A stretch of DNA of 11,663 nt from NCBI GenBank assembly GCA_026770585.1, contig MU646984.1, positions 231,011 through 242,673 of the forward strand, read 5' to 3'. Both the position numbers and the translations under genes were made by a program. Below the pieces are notes generated by a model. The model was not told the origin of the DNA. It did no database searches and saw only the letters and a program-made list of their open reading frames with translations. This document shows positions 1 through 6,353 of this stretch, one piece after another. This stretch comes from Baffinella frigidus (taxonomy: Eukaryota; Cryptophyceae; Cryptomonadales; Baffinellaceae). Numbering within the stretch: position 1 is the first letter of the stretch; each line of letters begins with the position of its first letter.

Positions 1-5
1 ACGGG

Positions 6-85
6 ATTGCCTAGGACCTCCTACCGTAGGCCGAGACTTTTTGGTCCTAGGATCCCTCGGCCTACGGTAGGAGGTCCTAGGCAAT
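6..85. repeat. Perfect 30-bp inverted repeat (hairpin)
   Basis: Arms at 6-35 and 56-85 are exact reverse complements over 30 bases, around a 20-base loop. Each arm carries CCTAGG and the palindrome CCTACCGTAGG or CCTACGGTAGG, motifs that recur inside families A and B further along. No target duplication is visible, so this may be a palindromic element cut by the window edge or a standalone foldback. Confidence 0.85.
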
Positions 86-203
86 GCCGTAGGCCTAACT
101 ACCCCATTTTCAGGACGTTAGCCTATGAAGTTGCTTCCACTATGAGACTCTGCGTCAGAACCCTCAGCGCCTCCACGTGCCCGTTTCTGGAGCGGCCACC
201 CAC

Positions 204-418
204 ACCCCCCTATGTCCCTACGGGTTGCCTACCGTAGGGTCGTAGGTCTTATCGCGTAAGGGTTCTTGGAAATCACTTCTAAGTCCGCTGGGTGGGTTGG
301 TGAGCGCCGGGATTAGGGTGTCCAACCCACCCAGCGGACTTACAAGTGATTTCCAAGAACCCTTCAGCGATAAGACCTACGACCCTACGGTAGGCAACCC
401 GTAGGGACATAGGGGGGT
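204..418. mobile_element. Foldback element with 97-bp near-perfect arms
   Basis: Arms at 204-300 and 322-418 are reverse complements with about 3 mismatches in 97 positions and no gaps, around a 21-base loop at 301-321. The outer part carries CCTACCGTAGG; the inner part, around AGTCCGCTGGGTGGGTTGG, is not shared with the other families. Transcribed, it would give a long hairpin RNA. No coding capacity. Flanks show no clear target duplication, so the mechanism (foldback transposon, or inverted duplication formed during replication) is open. Confidence 0.8.
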
Positions 419-486
419 TCCTACTGATAAGGTGACGGAAAGGTGGCCCGATTTGGGCCAACAATCCCTTCGTAGCCCGCTGTGTG

Positions 487-665
487 GTACCACGCAAGAG
501 TGTAGGGCAGAGTGCCGTGTAGTAAAAATAGCCAGATGTGGCTATTTTGAAAAGTTCATAAGTCAACATTATCCGCCGAGAAAAATCGAAATTTCGGAAA
601 GTTGATACAAATTCCGTGTGAACTGACTTGTTTTCCCAGGTCCGTCTTACACTCTTGCGTGGTAC
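487..665. mobile_element. 179-bp element with perfect 18-bp terminal inverted repeats
   Basis: GTACCACGCAAGAGTGTA at 487-504 is exactly inverted at 648-665. The interior is comparatively AT-rich, non-coding, and holds a second hairpin (525-534 with 539-548). Size and structure fit a non-autonomous DNA transposon (MITE). No clear target-site duplication is seen and the termini do not match the other families here. Confidence 0.6.
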
Positions 666-670
666 GCGCG

Positions 671-738
671 CCTGCGGTTGAGAGAGGGAACTAGGATAGA
701 CCCCAGAACTCTCAACCGCCCCTGCGGTTGAGAGTTCT
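671..738. repeat. 15-bp hairpin plus direct repeat around a solitary minisatellite unit
   Basis: AGAACTCTCAACCGC (705-719) pairs exactly with 724-738 across a 4-base loop. CCTGCGGTTGAGAG occurs directly at 671-684 and 721-734. Between them, at about 691-704, lies CTAGGATAGACCCC, a lone variant of the 12-bp unit tandemly repeated at 2401-2677. Confidence 0.7.
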
Positions 739-766
739 TCGTTGACAACCACCTGGTCCGGATCCA

Positions 767-928
767 CTTCATCACCGAGATGATGTAGCGCACCGGCCTC
801 GCGCCATGGGTGTTTGCATCCCCTTCTCCCGGTAGCCTTACATCTACTTTTCTCAAAATACTCGTCCGGTTAAGACCACACAGGCCTTTTCCGACCCGGA
901 AGCAACGGGGGTGCAGAAAATCCCGAAA
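767..928. other. Unassigned sequence, nothing recognised
   Basis: No convincing gene, hairpin or repeat was found here. Reverse-strand open frames cross this stretch but show no recognisable domain, and they overlap one another and the repeats on either side. Confidence 0.4.
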
Positions 929-1132
929 GATCCTGTAGCCACTCTGCATACCTACTGTGCATGACACAACACCCTCCCCTCCTCCTATGCCCCCTGTACG
1001 GTCACCAGCATACCTATCCCTTAAGTGCCCATAGGGTGAATATTCACCCTAACTCGGATCCCGTAGCCGCTGTGCCTGACACGACGCTCTTCCCCCCTCC
1101 TATGCTCCCTCTGCTGTGACCAGCATACCTAT
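929..1132 (+). repeat. Two-copy direct repeat (family J) separated by a truncated family B element
   Basis: Copy 1 (929-1017) and copy 2 (1057-1132) both start GATCCYGTAGCC and end ACCAGCATACCTAT, with C/T-rich middles and small indels. Copy 1 runs into a family B start at the TA of ACCAGCATACCTA; in copy 2 the same sequence runs on into TATATACTAAG. Copy 2 therefore resembles an unfilled site for the B insertion, although the right end of that B element is missing. Confidence 0.6.
1015..1056 (+). mobile_element. Family B element, truncated (copy B1)
   Basis: Starts TATCCCTTAAGTG, the family B terminus, and carries the internal palindrome AGGGTGAATATTCACCCT followed by AACTCG, as in copy B5 at 3886. 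It stops abruptly at 1056, where repeat J copy 2 begins, so the distal half and right terminus are lost. Confidence 0.7.
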
Positions 1133-1136
1133 ATAT

Positions 1137-1285
1137 ACTAAGAATGTAGGAGGTGGAGATAGAATTCATCCGGGAAAAAGCTCGTAAGAGCGGCCGACAC
1201 GGGGTACAGTAAGTAGCACAATGCGGAAGGCCTGTGCGGCGCTGACGCTGGTTGTTTGGCAATAAATTGCCAATTTCTCTATGCT
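1137..1285 (-). mobile_element. SINE-like element, family C (copy C1)
   Basis: The reverse complement shares a core of about 100 bases with copies at 6716 and 9475, including TTGCCAAACAACCAGCGTCA and CCGTGTCGGCCGCT. It also shares a 3' extension (TCCACCTCCTAC) with C2 only. Reading along the element, the flanks carry TTAGCATA upstream and TTAGTATA downstream, a possible short target duplication. Open frames crossing it are incidental, because the copies differ by frame-breaking indels. Confidence 0.65.
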
Positions 1286-1380
1286 AAAAATTGCCCCCTG
1301 CAGGGACTCTCCGAAAGATCTCCTCGCACAACCGGAGTCGACAATCACTCTAGATGACCCCGACGCTATCGAGGCATGGA

Positions 1381-1509
1381 CCCTTAACCCTAAAACTCTA
1401 AACCCTAAACCCTACACCCTAAACCATAAACCATAAACCATAAACCATAAACCCCAAACCCTAAGCCATAAACCCTGTGCAATTCCTAAACCCTAAACCC
1501 TAAACCCCC
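1381..1509 (+). repeat. Interstitial telomere-like tract 1 (CCCTAAA)n
   Basis: A degenerate array of CCCTAAA, i.e. TTTAGGG on the other strand, the plant/algal-type telomere repeat, with variants such as CCATAAA in a run of five and CCCCAAA. It is interrupted by TGTGCAATTC near 1475. C-rich strand is on +, as in the other two tracts. Confidence 0.85.
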
Positions 1510-1990
1510 AAACCAGAGCCGCCTCTACGCCCCCTCGCACACCAACTCTTTCTCTCTGAGCTCCTACCGCCTCCGTACTCAGTCAGACCCAAAGGACCCC
1601 ACCGCGGTGTCAGTCGGCGCGTCCTTTTTCCTCTCAAGCCTCTCGCGCTTCGCGAAACGGCTCCCCTCCGAAACAAGCCTACCCCCGGAACACTCCGCGG
1701 ACCAAATCGAGGCTGGCGCTTGCGCCAATTCCTCGCGCGGCACCTTCGAACCCGAATGTGCCACCCGGGGAAATGGCTCCAGACAATCGTCGATTCGGTC
1801 CGCCTCGGGGGGCTGGTGGCCTTCGGTTTGGTCGTCACGCAGGGTTCTTTTGCCGGGGGGGGCGATTGGGGGCTGGCTGCGGAGCGGAGGGGGGTCCACG
1901 GACGAACCTCAAAAGGTCGATCCCTCTCATGTGCCTGTAGGTGTGTAAGCATAGCCGGAGTGACTTTACACAGTCGCGTCCACTAAAAGT
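1510..1990. other. GC-rich segment without a recognised gene
   Basis: Open frames of 60-150 codons exist on both strands (for example 1607-1948 forward and 1500-1952 reverse), but they overlap each other, as expected from GC-rich sequence. None shows a domain I recognise. GCCGGAGTGACTTTACAC near 1953 recurs in similar form near 3236 (GCCGGAGTGACTTTATAC), so the right edge is probably repeat-derived. An exon of an unknown gene cannot be excluded. Confidence 0.4.
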
Positions 1991-1992
1991 AT

Positions 1993-2116
1993 TATCCCTT
2001 CAGTGGCGAGTAGGCGCATACACCCTACGGTAGGGCCCTAGGACCTGCCTAGGGCAAGTTAGGGTGGATATTCACCCTATGGGGTGAATACTCACCCTAT
2101 GGGCACTTGAGGGATA
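1993..2116. mobile_element. Family B MITE (copy B2)
   Basis: 124 bp, starting TATCCCTTCAGTGGC and ending CACTTGAGGGATA, so terminal inverted repeats bounded by TA. Inside are CCTACGGTAGGGCCCTAGG and two copies of a GGGTGRATAYTCACCC palindrome, the second making it longer than its relatives. The right flank TAGCTCTGCCTCA also occurs at the left edge of family G copy 2 (about 10279), which suggests insertion into a G-like sequence. Non-coding. Confidence 0.75.
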
Positions 2117-2150
2117 GCTCTGCCTCAGGAAAGGGGGGTCCTCGGTTCAA

Positions 2151-2231
2151 AGCTCTGCCTCAGTTGGGTTGGCTGACTATTCTCACGTTGACATGCTGGG
2201 TGTGCGGTGCGGATCCGTCAACTTTGGGGCG
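2151..2231 (+). repeat. Family G dispersed repeat, copy 1
   Basis: About 80 bp alignable with 10279-10352 in the same orientation: both begin AGCTCTGCCTCA, contain GGGTTG and TTCTCA, then GTGTGCGGT or GATGTGCGGT, and end ATCCGTCAAC. Divergence is substantial, so this is an old dispersed repeat of unknown nature. The starting motif AGCTCTGCCTCA is also found at 2115, 36 bp upstream. Confidence 0.55.
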
Positions 2232-2338
2232 GGAAATAGCCTGGACTCCCCAAATTGGTGAGAACAAATAGACTGAGACAGTGCTAGAAGGCCCCGACGA
2301 GCGTTGGCCCCCCTTACCCCTTAGTATCGTGAGCGCCG

Positions 2339-2395
2339 TTATTTATTTTTTATTTATTTTATTATATTCATTATATTATTTTCTTCAATTTGCAC
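2339..2395. other. AT-rich island
   Basis: About 57 bases of almost pure A/T (TTATTTATTTTTTATTTATT and similar) in otherwise GC-rich DNA, directly before the minisatellite. It could be an old poly-A/T retroposon tail or a duplex-unwinding region. The sequence does not decide. Confidence 0.5.
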
Positions 2396-2400
2396 GTGCG

Positions 2401-2677
2401 CAGGATAGACCTGGGATAGACCCTAGGATATAGACCCTAGGACAGACCCTAGGATATAGACCCTAGGATAGACCCTGTGATAGACCCTAGGATAAAACCT
2501 AAGATAGACCCTAGAATAGACCCTAGGATAGACCTGGGATAGACCCTAGGATAGACCCCAGGATAGACCCTAGGATAGACCCTAGGATAGACCCTAGAAT
2601 TGACCCTAGGATAGACCTGGGATAGACCCTAGGATAGACCCTAGGATAGACCCTAGGATAGACCCTAGGATAGACCT
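2401..2677 (+). repeat. 12-bp minisatellite (ATAGACCCTAGG)n
   Basis: Roughly 23 units of ATAGACCCTAGG with single-base variants (ACCTGGG, ACCCCAGG, ACCCTGTG). The variant GATAGACCTGGGATAG occurs three times (about 2403, 2530 and 2612), suggesting higher-order duplication. There are no unique spacers, so it is a tandem array rather than CRISPR. Confidence 0.9.
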
Positions 2678-2719
2678 GCGGCCTGGCTGCAGGCCTGTGG
2701 GTTGTTGCAGCGTGGTTCC

Positions 2720-2815
2720 TATCCCTTAAGTGGCCAGCCGGTCAAATTTGAGGTCCTAGGCAGGTCCTAGGGCGCTACGGTAGGGCGTATGTGCCTACTG
2801 GCCACTTAAGAGATA
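2720..2815. mobile_element. Family B MITE (copy B3), inserted in an A right arm
   Basis: 96 bp between TATCCCTTAAGTGGCCA and TGGCCACTTAAGAGATA, with an internal GTCAAATTTGA and CTACGGTAGGG. Immediately after the right TA comes GATGAGGTATCCCTGTA, close to the tip of a family A right arm (TATGAGCGAGGTACCCCTGTA); the left flank GTGGTTCC resembles the arm's GCGGTTTCT. B3 therefore appears to sit in the TA of a decayed A terminal repeat. Non-coding. Confidence 0.75.
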
Positions 2816-2830
2816 GATGAGGTATCCCTG

Positions 2831-2952
2831 TACAGGGGTACCTCGCCAATAAGAAAACGTCCCCTCCTAGGACCATACAGTAGGTTTATGCCTATGGCCC
2901 TATGGTAGTCCTAGGGGGTGGGCGTTTTTCTCATGAGCGAGGTACCCCTGTA
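2831..2952. mobile_element. Family A MITE (copy A1)
   Basis: 122 bp with TACAGGGGTACCTCG at the left and CGAGGTACCCCTGTA at the right. The arms stay complementary through most of the element, which can fold as one long hairpin. Its left TA abuts the A tip at 2816-2832. This copy is slightly diverged (CGCCAATAAG for CGCTCATAAG). No transposase is encoded. TA boundaries suggest a Tc1/mariner-type mover. Confidence 0.85.
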
Positions 2953-2983
2953 GCGCTGCATGGTGGACGCTGATCGAAGCCGT

Positions 2984-3190
2984 GCATGGCTTTTCTGCAG
3001 AACAAGTTCCGGTGTCCGCCTATGGTGGGAGTTAAAAGAACCTAAAGGACCTAAAAAAAGCGGAGCCTCTGACGAGAGCGAGGTCATCCGCCTGCGACCT
3101 TTCGGTCCTTTACTTTCAACTCCGACCATAGGCGGACACCGGAACTTGTTCTGTAGAAAGGCCATGCTTCCTTTCGGATCACTTCAAGAC
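2984..3190. mobile_element. Family E foldback pair (E1)
   Basis: The left arm (about 2984-3054) and right arm (about 3102-3166, with family similarity on to 3190) are reverse complements through AACAAGTTCCGGTGTCCGCC and TATGGT, with a few mismatches and a 4-base gap. Single-arm relatives lie at 5304 and 7810. The interior 3055-3101 has smaller pairings. Open frames on both strands are a by-product of the inverted repeat. Confidence 0.75.
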
Positions 3191-3521
3191 CGCGCAGTCT
3201 GGCGGAACGTCTGGGGATGCAACCCCGTGTGAGATGGCCGGAGTGACTTTATACGGGGGTGTATCCCCAAACGCAGGGCCTCTGACTACGGGGGAGGGGT
3301 AGCCGTCTTATCCGGCAACCGCCGGGCATATCTTGCGGTTACCGCGAGGGGTAAAGTTAATTATTTGTGGGAAATTCCGGCAACTTTTGCCGATCTCAGG
3401 GGAAAATAATAGAAAGACGCAGGACGTAAAATGACATTTAACTCTCCCGCGTGGGAGTCTGGCCAGGCAGGATCCTCTGCCTGAAAAACCAAACTCTCAG
3501 GGCAAGAGTCTGAGACTGCCC
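3191..3521. other. Intergenic stretch, nothing recognised
   Basis: No open frame with a recognisable product, no strong hairpin and no match to families A-F. The only link is GCCGGAGTGACTTTATAC near 3236, echoed near 1953. GC content is mixed, with an A-rich patch near 3400-3435. Confidence 0.4.
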
Positions 3522-3638
3522 CCCCTAAACCTCAACCCTCAACCCTCAACCCTCAACCCTAAACCCTCAACCCTAAACCCTAAACCCTAAACCCTAAACC
3601 CTAAACCCTAAACTCTAAACCCTAAACCCTAAACCCTC
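3522..3638 (+). repeat. Interstitial telomere-like tract 2
   Basis: Begins with several CAACCCT units and resolves into a nearly pure CCCTAAA array of about ten units. Same orientation as tracts 1 and 3. Ends sharply at CTCGCTCGGG, without an obvious target duplication. Confidence 0.9.
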
Positions 3639-3782
3639 GCTCGGGAACAGGGGGAGAGCCCACGACCGCCGGGCTAGTTCGCGGGGGAGCGGATAGGCCC
3701 GCTTCGGCAGACATTGGAGCCATTGGCTGGAGAGAGGCAAGAGCGCGATTTTTGAGAGGATCGCAGCGGGGATCGCTGGCCC

Positions 3783-3887
3783 TATCCCTTAAGTGGCCAG
3801 TATGCCCATACGCCCTACCGTAGGGCCCGAGGACCTGCCTAGGACCTCTTGCGGGTCAATTTTGACCGGCTGGCCACGTAAGGGATA
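3783..3887. mobile_element. Family B MITE (copy B4)
   Basis: 105 bp, from TATCCCTTAAGTGGCCA to TGGCCACGTAAGGGATA. Internal CCTACCGTAGGG and CCTAGG near the left, GGTCAATTTTGACC near the right. It shares its right TA with copy B5, forming a head-to-tail pair. Confidence 0.8.
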
Positions 3888-3989
3888 TCCCTTGAGTGAC
3901 CATAGGGTGAATATTCACCCTAACTCGCCCTAGGCAGGTCCTAGGGCCCTACCGTAGGGCGTATGAGCCTACAGGCCACTTGAGGGGTA
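3886..3989. mobile_element. Family B MITE (copy B5), abutting B4
   Basis: 104 bp from TATCCCTTGAGTGACCA to GGCCACTTGAGGGGTA. Carries the AGGGTGAATATTCACCCT palindrome also in B1, B2 and B6. The next bases, TATGAGACCCC, vaguely resemble the tip of an A right arm, so B4/B5 may also lie in A remains, but that is weak. Confidence 0.75.
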
Positions 3990-4054
3990 TGAGACCCCTT
4001 CTTGGGTCGAGAGGCGTCTCACAAGGCTGGACTCGGCCCATCGCCGAGGCTCGC

Positions 4055-4178
4055 TACAGGGGTACCTCGCTCATACGAAACCGCCCCCCCTCCTAGGACC
4101 CTACAGTAGGACCATGCCTAGGGACCTATGGTGGTCCTAGGGGGGTGGGCGGTTTCTTATGAGCGAGGTACCCCTGTA
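4055..4178. mobile_element. Family A MITE (copy A2) with a matching empty site
   Basis: 124 bp including both TA dinucleotides. Left terminus TACAGGGGTACCTCGCTCAT, right terminus ATGAGCGAGGTACCCCTGTA. The flanks match the uninterrupted sequence at 6966-7009, which has a single TA at the junction; this shows insertion at TA with TA duplication. Bases 4092-4178 are identical to 4967-5053 of copy A6, so the two are close in age or homogenised. Non-coding. Confidence 0.9.
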
Positions 4179-4212
4179 CCTGTCTGACTGAGGCTCACAC
4201 TGCAGTGTACAG

Positions 4213-4332
4213 TACAGGGGTACCTCGCTCATAAGAAACATCACACACCCTAGGACCACCGTAGGACCCTAAGCATGGGCCTACTGTACGGTCTAGGAGG
4301 AGGCGGTTTCGTATGAGCGAGGTACCCCTGTA
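4213..4332. mobile_element. Family A MITE (copy A3)
   Basis: 120 bp with intact termini and TA at both ends. The interior is more diverged (CATCACACACC in the left arm, GGAGGAGGCGGTTTC in the right), so the arms pair less well than in A2 or A6. Confidence 0.85.
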
Positions 4333-4381
4333 GTGTATCCCGGGCTAGAGCGGCGCTCCGGCTGCTGGCCGATGAGGGTTC

Positions 4382-4500
4382 TACAGGGGTACCTCGCTCA
4401 TAAGAAACCGCCCCCCCCCAGGGCCTTGCAGTATGCCTCTGCCTTGGGCCCTATGGTGTCCTGGGGGGGGGGCAGGTTCTTATGAGCGAGGTACCCCTGT
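4382..4500. mobile_element. Family A MITE (copy A4), right TA lost
   Basis: About 119 bp. Left terminus TACAGGGGTACCTCGCTCAT is intact. The right arm ends GAGGTACCCCTGT and then changes directly into the family B sequence TCCTCAAGTG, so the terminal A of its TA and the start of the B element are missing. Confidence 0.85.
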
Positions 4501-4594
4501 TCCTCAAGTGCCCAGTAGGCTCATACGCCCTACGGTAGGGCCCTAGGACCTGCCTAGGGCGAGTCAGGATGAATATTCACCCTACGGGCACTCC
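4501..4594. mobile_element. Family B MITE (copy B6), both ends truncated
   Basis: Starts TCCTCAAGTGCCCAGTAGG and runs through CCTACGGTAGGGCCCTAGG and GATGAATATTCACCCT to GGGCACTC. The expected TGAGGGATA end is replaced by CTAAGAAAGCG, which is family A sequence just after its internal TA. It appears to have been inserted in the TA of copy A5. Confidence 0.75.
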
Positions 4595-4696
4595 TAAGAA
4601 AGCGCACCCCCCCTAGGACCACCATAGGGCCCTAGGCATGGTCCTACTGTAGGGTCCTAGGGGGAGGCGCTTTCTTATGAGCGAGGTACCCCTGTA
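4595..4696. mobile_element. Family A MITE (copy A5), left tip missing
   Basis: Begins TAAGAAAGCGCACC, i.e. 19 bases into the element, and has an intact right arm ending GCGAGGTACCCCTGTA. The missing left tip lies on the far side of B6 and is not found there, so a deletion accompanied or followed nesting. Confidence 0.8.
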
Positions 4697-4930
4697 GCAT
4701 TGCACAGTGGTATATTTTTGTGTAACTAGTAACGCGGAAAGCTCAGGTTCAGTCTCCAACTCTCAGGCGTAAATGAACCCTTTCAGAATCAATGCGCAGG
4801 CGTGTGGCTGCAGTACAGGGGTGACGGTTTTATGCCCAAGATGGCAACCACCACCCTTACATGCCACGGGCCTGTCCTCCAGCCCTCCGAGGTGGCTCAA
4901 ATAGTGCCCTGGAACATTTTTGATTTGTAC
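4697..4930. other. Spacer between A5 and A6, nothing recognised
   Basis: No gene recognised. A 60-codon open frame at 4802-4984 runs into copy A6, and its C-terminal part is simply translated A terminal repeat. AGTACAGGGGT at about 4812 looks like an isolated A tip but does not continue. Confidence 0.4.
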
Positions 4931-5053
4931 TACAGGGGTACCTCGCTCATAAGAAATTCCCCCCCCCCTAGGACCCTACAGTAGGACCATGCCTAGGGAC
5001 CTATGGTGGTCCTAGGGGGGTGGGCGGTTTCTTATGAGCGAGGTACCCCTGTA
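4931..5053. mobile_element. Family A MITE (copy A6)
   Basis: 123 bp with complete termini and TA at both ends. Its last 87 bases equal those of A2; the left arm differs (AAATTCCCCCCCCC against GAAACCGCCCCCCC), which reduces arm pairing near the tip. Non-coding. Confidence 0.9.
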
Positions 5054-5220
5054 ACACCCCACGCGACGATAGCCTGCGTATCAAATCAACGTGTTTCGAA
5101 AGTCAACTCGCCCACAAATCCGTCGATGTCCCGTGCTGCGCGGTTTTGTGAGAGACCCTTATTACTACCAACACGGTTGGATGTGTGCAGCACCACCGAG
5201 GCTGTGTCTGAGCAGAACAT

Positions 5221-5252
5221 GGGTAAAAACTCTCTATAGAGTTTTTTTACCC
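5221..5252. repeat. Short hairpin with A/T run
   Basis: GGGTAAAAACTCT is followed by an AGAG, T-run, TACCC complement with a small loop and an unequal A/T count. It lies in an otherwise featureless spacer (5054-5303). A transcription role cannot be inferred in eukaryotic DNA. Confidence 0.5.
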
Positions 5253-5303
5253 AGTCCTAGGCAGGAAAACAACATCCTAGCTCCTGCAGGCGTTCCGTTC
5301 CAC

Positions 5304-5417
5304 TTTAGGTCCTTTAGGTTCTTCGAGCTCCCACCATAGGCGAACACCGGAACTTGTTCTGCAGAAAGGCCATGCTTCCTTTCGGATCACATCAACCCTC
5401 ATCCTTTCGGATCACAT
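5304..5417 (-). mobile_element. Family E element, single arm (E2), fused to telomere-like repeat
   Basis: Contains TTTAGGTCCTTTAGGTTCTT, CACCGGAACTTGTTCTGCAG and GCCATGCTTCCTTTCGGATC, matching the right arm of E1. Its terminal CCTTTCGGATCACAT is present twice (5378-5392 and 5403-5417), the 10 bases between reading CAACCCTCAT. The second copy continues directly into AAACCCTAAACCC. Confidence 0.7.
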
Positions 5418-5600
5418 AAACCCTAAACCCTAAACCCTAAACCCTGAACACTAAACCCTAAACCCTCAACCCTCAACCCTCAACCCTAAACCCTAAACCC
5501 TAAACCCTGAACACTAAACCCTAAACCCTCAAACCTAAACCCTAAACCCTAAACCCTAAACCCTAAACCCTAAATACTTAACACTAAACCCTAAATACTT
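5418..5600 (+). repeat. Interstitial telomere-like tract 3
   Basis: About 180 bases of CCCTAAA with variants CCCTGAACACTAAA (twice), CCCTCAA and, at the right end, CTAAATACTTAA (twice). Same orientation as the other two. The left edge is joined to family E element E2. Confidence 0.9.
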
Positions 5601-5723
5601 AATGATTTACTACACCTAGTACTAATAGTCAACTGGGGTTTACACCGAGCCAGATTACTACTGGCTCAATTACGTTCGGAGTTCCCCTCCCAGAGTCAGA
5701 GTCGGAGTTCCCATCCTGCCCAC

Positions 5724-5852
5724 ACGAGCCTCTGCAGTGGAGAGCTAAACGCGATCCGAAAGCAAAAATGCTTTCTCTGCAGTCCTTTCTACGGAAGGGC
5801 GTGGCGTTGGCATATGTTGGGCGAAATTAAAACCTAAAGGACCTAAAGGACA
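5724..5852 (+). mobile_element. Family D element (copy D1)
   Basis: Shares with D2 and D3 (reverse orientation) the order CTCTGCAGTGGAGAGCT, GCGATCCGAAAGCAAAAATG, CTTTCTCTGCAG, GGAAGGGCGTG, GTTGG and AACCTAAAGGACCTAAAGGA. A small stem AAAGCA/TGCTTT follows GATCCG. Family E has the same skeleton, so D and E are probably sister families. Confidence 0.65.
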
Positions 5853-5887
5853 CTGCCCACAGGCTCCCCGAAAAGCCCATGCACACC

Positions 5888-6008
5888 TACAGGGGTACCT
5901 CGCTCATAAGAAAACGCCTTCCCCTGAGAGCCTACAGTAGGCCTATGCCTAGGGCCCTACGATAGTCCTAGTGGAGGGGCGTTTTCTTATGAGCGAGGTA
6001 CCCCTGTA
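5888..6008. mobile_element. Family A MITE (copy A7)
   Basis: 121 bp with intact termini, TA ends and arms complementary through GAAAACGCC/GGCGTTTTC. The central part holds CCTACAGTAGG and CCTAGGGCCCTACGATAG. The arm sequence AACGCC pairs with its own partner, unlike the ACCGCC of A4, so arms vary together. Confidence 0.9.
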
Positions 6009-6066
6009 CCCTACCCCAGAAAAACCCAAACGCAGAGTTCGCGCGGCAAAGAGCCCAGGTGAGTCT

Positions 6067-6232
6067 CCTGCACAGGTGCACCTCTCTTATCCCTCAAGTG
6101 GCGAGAGGGGAAAAAATGACAAGAGGTCCTAGGCAGGTCCTAGGGCCCTACCGTAGGGCGTATGAGCCTACTGGCCACTTAAGGGATAAGGAGCCGCGCC
6201 ACCCCTAGGACAACCGTAGGGATAGATGGGCC
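6067..6232. mobile_element. Decayed family A element split by B7
   Basis: TGCACAGGTGCACCTCTCTTA (6069-6089) matches the A left tip TACAGGGGTACCTCGCTCATA with several changes. After B7, TAAGGAGCCGCGCCACCCCTAG and ACAACCGTAGGG (6187-6220) continue the A interior. A right arm is not found; another A tip begins at 6233. Confidence 0.55.
6088..6188. mobile_element. Family B MITE (copy B7), nested in an A element
   Basis: 101 bp from TATCCCTCAAGTGGC to TGGCCACTTAAGGGATA with TA at both ends. It occupies the TA of the A tip motif CTCATAAGAAA. Interior holds CCTAGGCAGGTCCTAGGGCC and CCTACCGTAGGG. Confidence 0.8.
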
Positions 6233-6249
6233 TGCAGAGATACCTCGCC

Positions 6250-6353
6250 CATCCCGTAAGTGGCCCGGGGGTCATATTTGACCCTCCACAGGTTCTAGGC
6301 TCCTCTGGATGCCCGCCGGTAGGAGCGTATTGGCTGCTGGCCACTTGAGGGAA
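6250..6353. mobile_element. Family B MITE (copy B8), nested in another A tip
   Basis: About 104 bp, from ATCCCGTAAGTGGCC to TGGCCACTTGAGGGA, more diverged than its relatives. The left flank TGCAGAGATACCTCGCC (6233-6249) is an A left tip, and the right flank AAAGAAC resembles the next A bases TAAGAAAC. The TA at each edge is mutated. Confidence 0.65.

Noticed and set aside
1607-1948. Protein-coding gene or rRNA-related frame in the GC-rich block
   Set aside because: Frames overlap on both strands, no domain or rRNA core sequence could be recognised, and the right edge matches another non-coding spot near 3236.
2401-2677. CRISPR array
   Set aside because: Units of 12 bp are directly adjacent, with no unique spacers.
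4802-5239. Open frames with peptides such as YRGTSLIRN and SYERGTPVT
   Set aside because: These are translations of the two arms of family A terminal repeats. The same peptides appear wherever an A copy falls in frame.
5221-5252. Intrinsic transcription terminator
   Set aside because: A stem with a T run is present, but the window is eukaryotic in character and no gene ends here.
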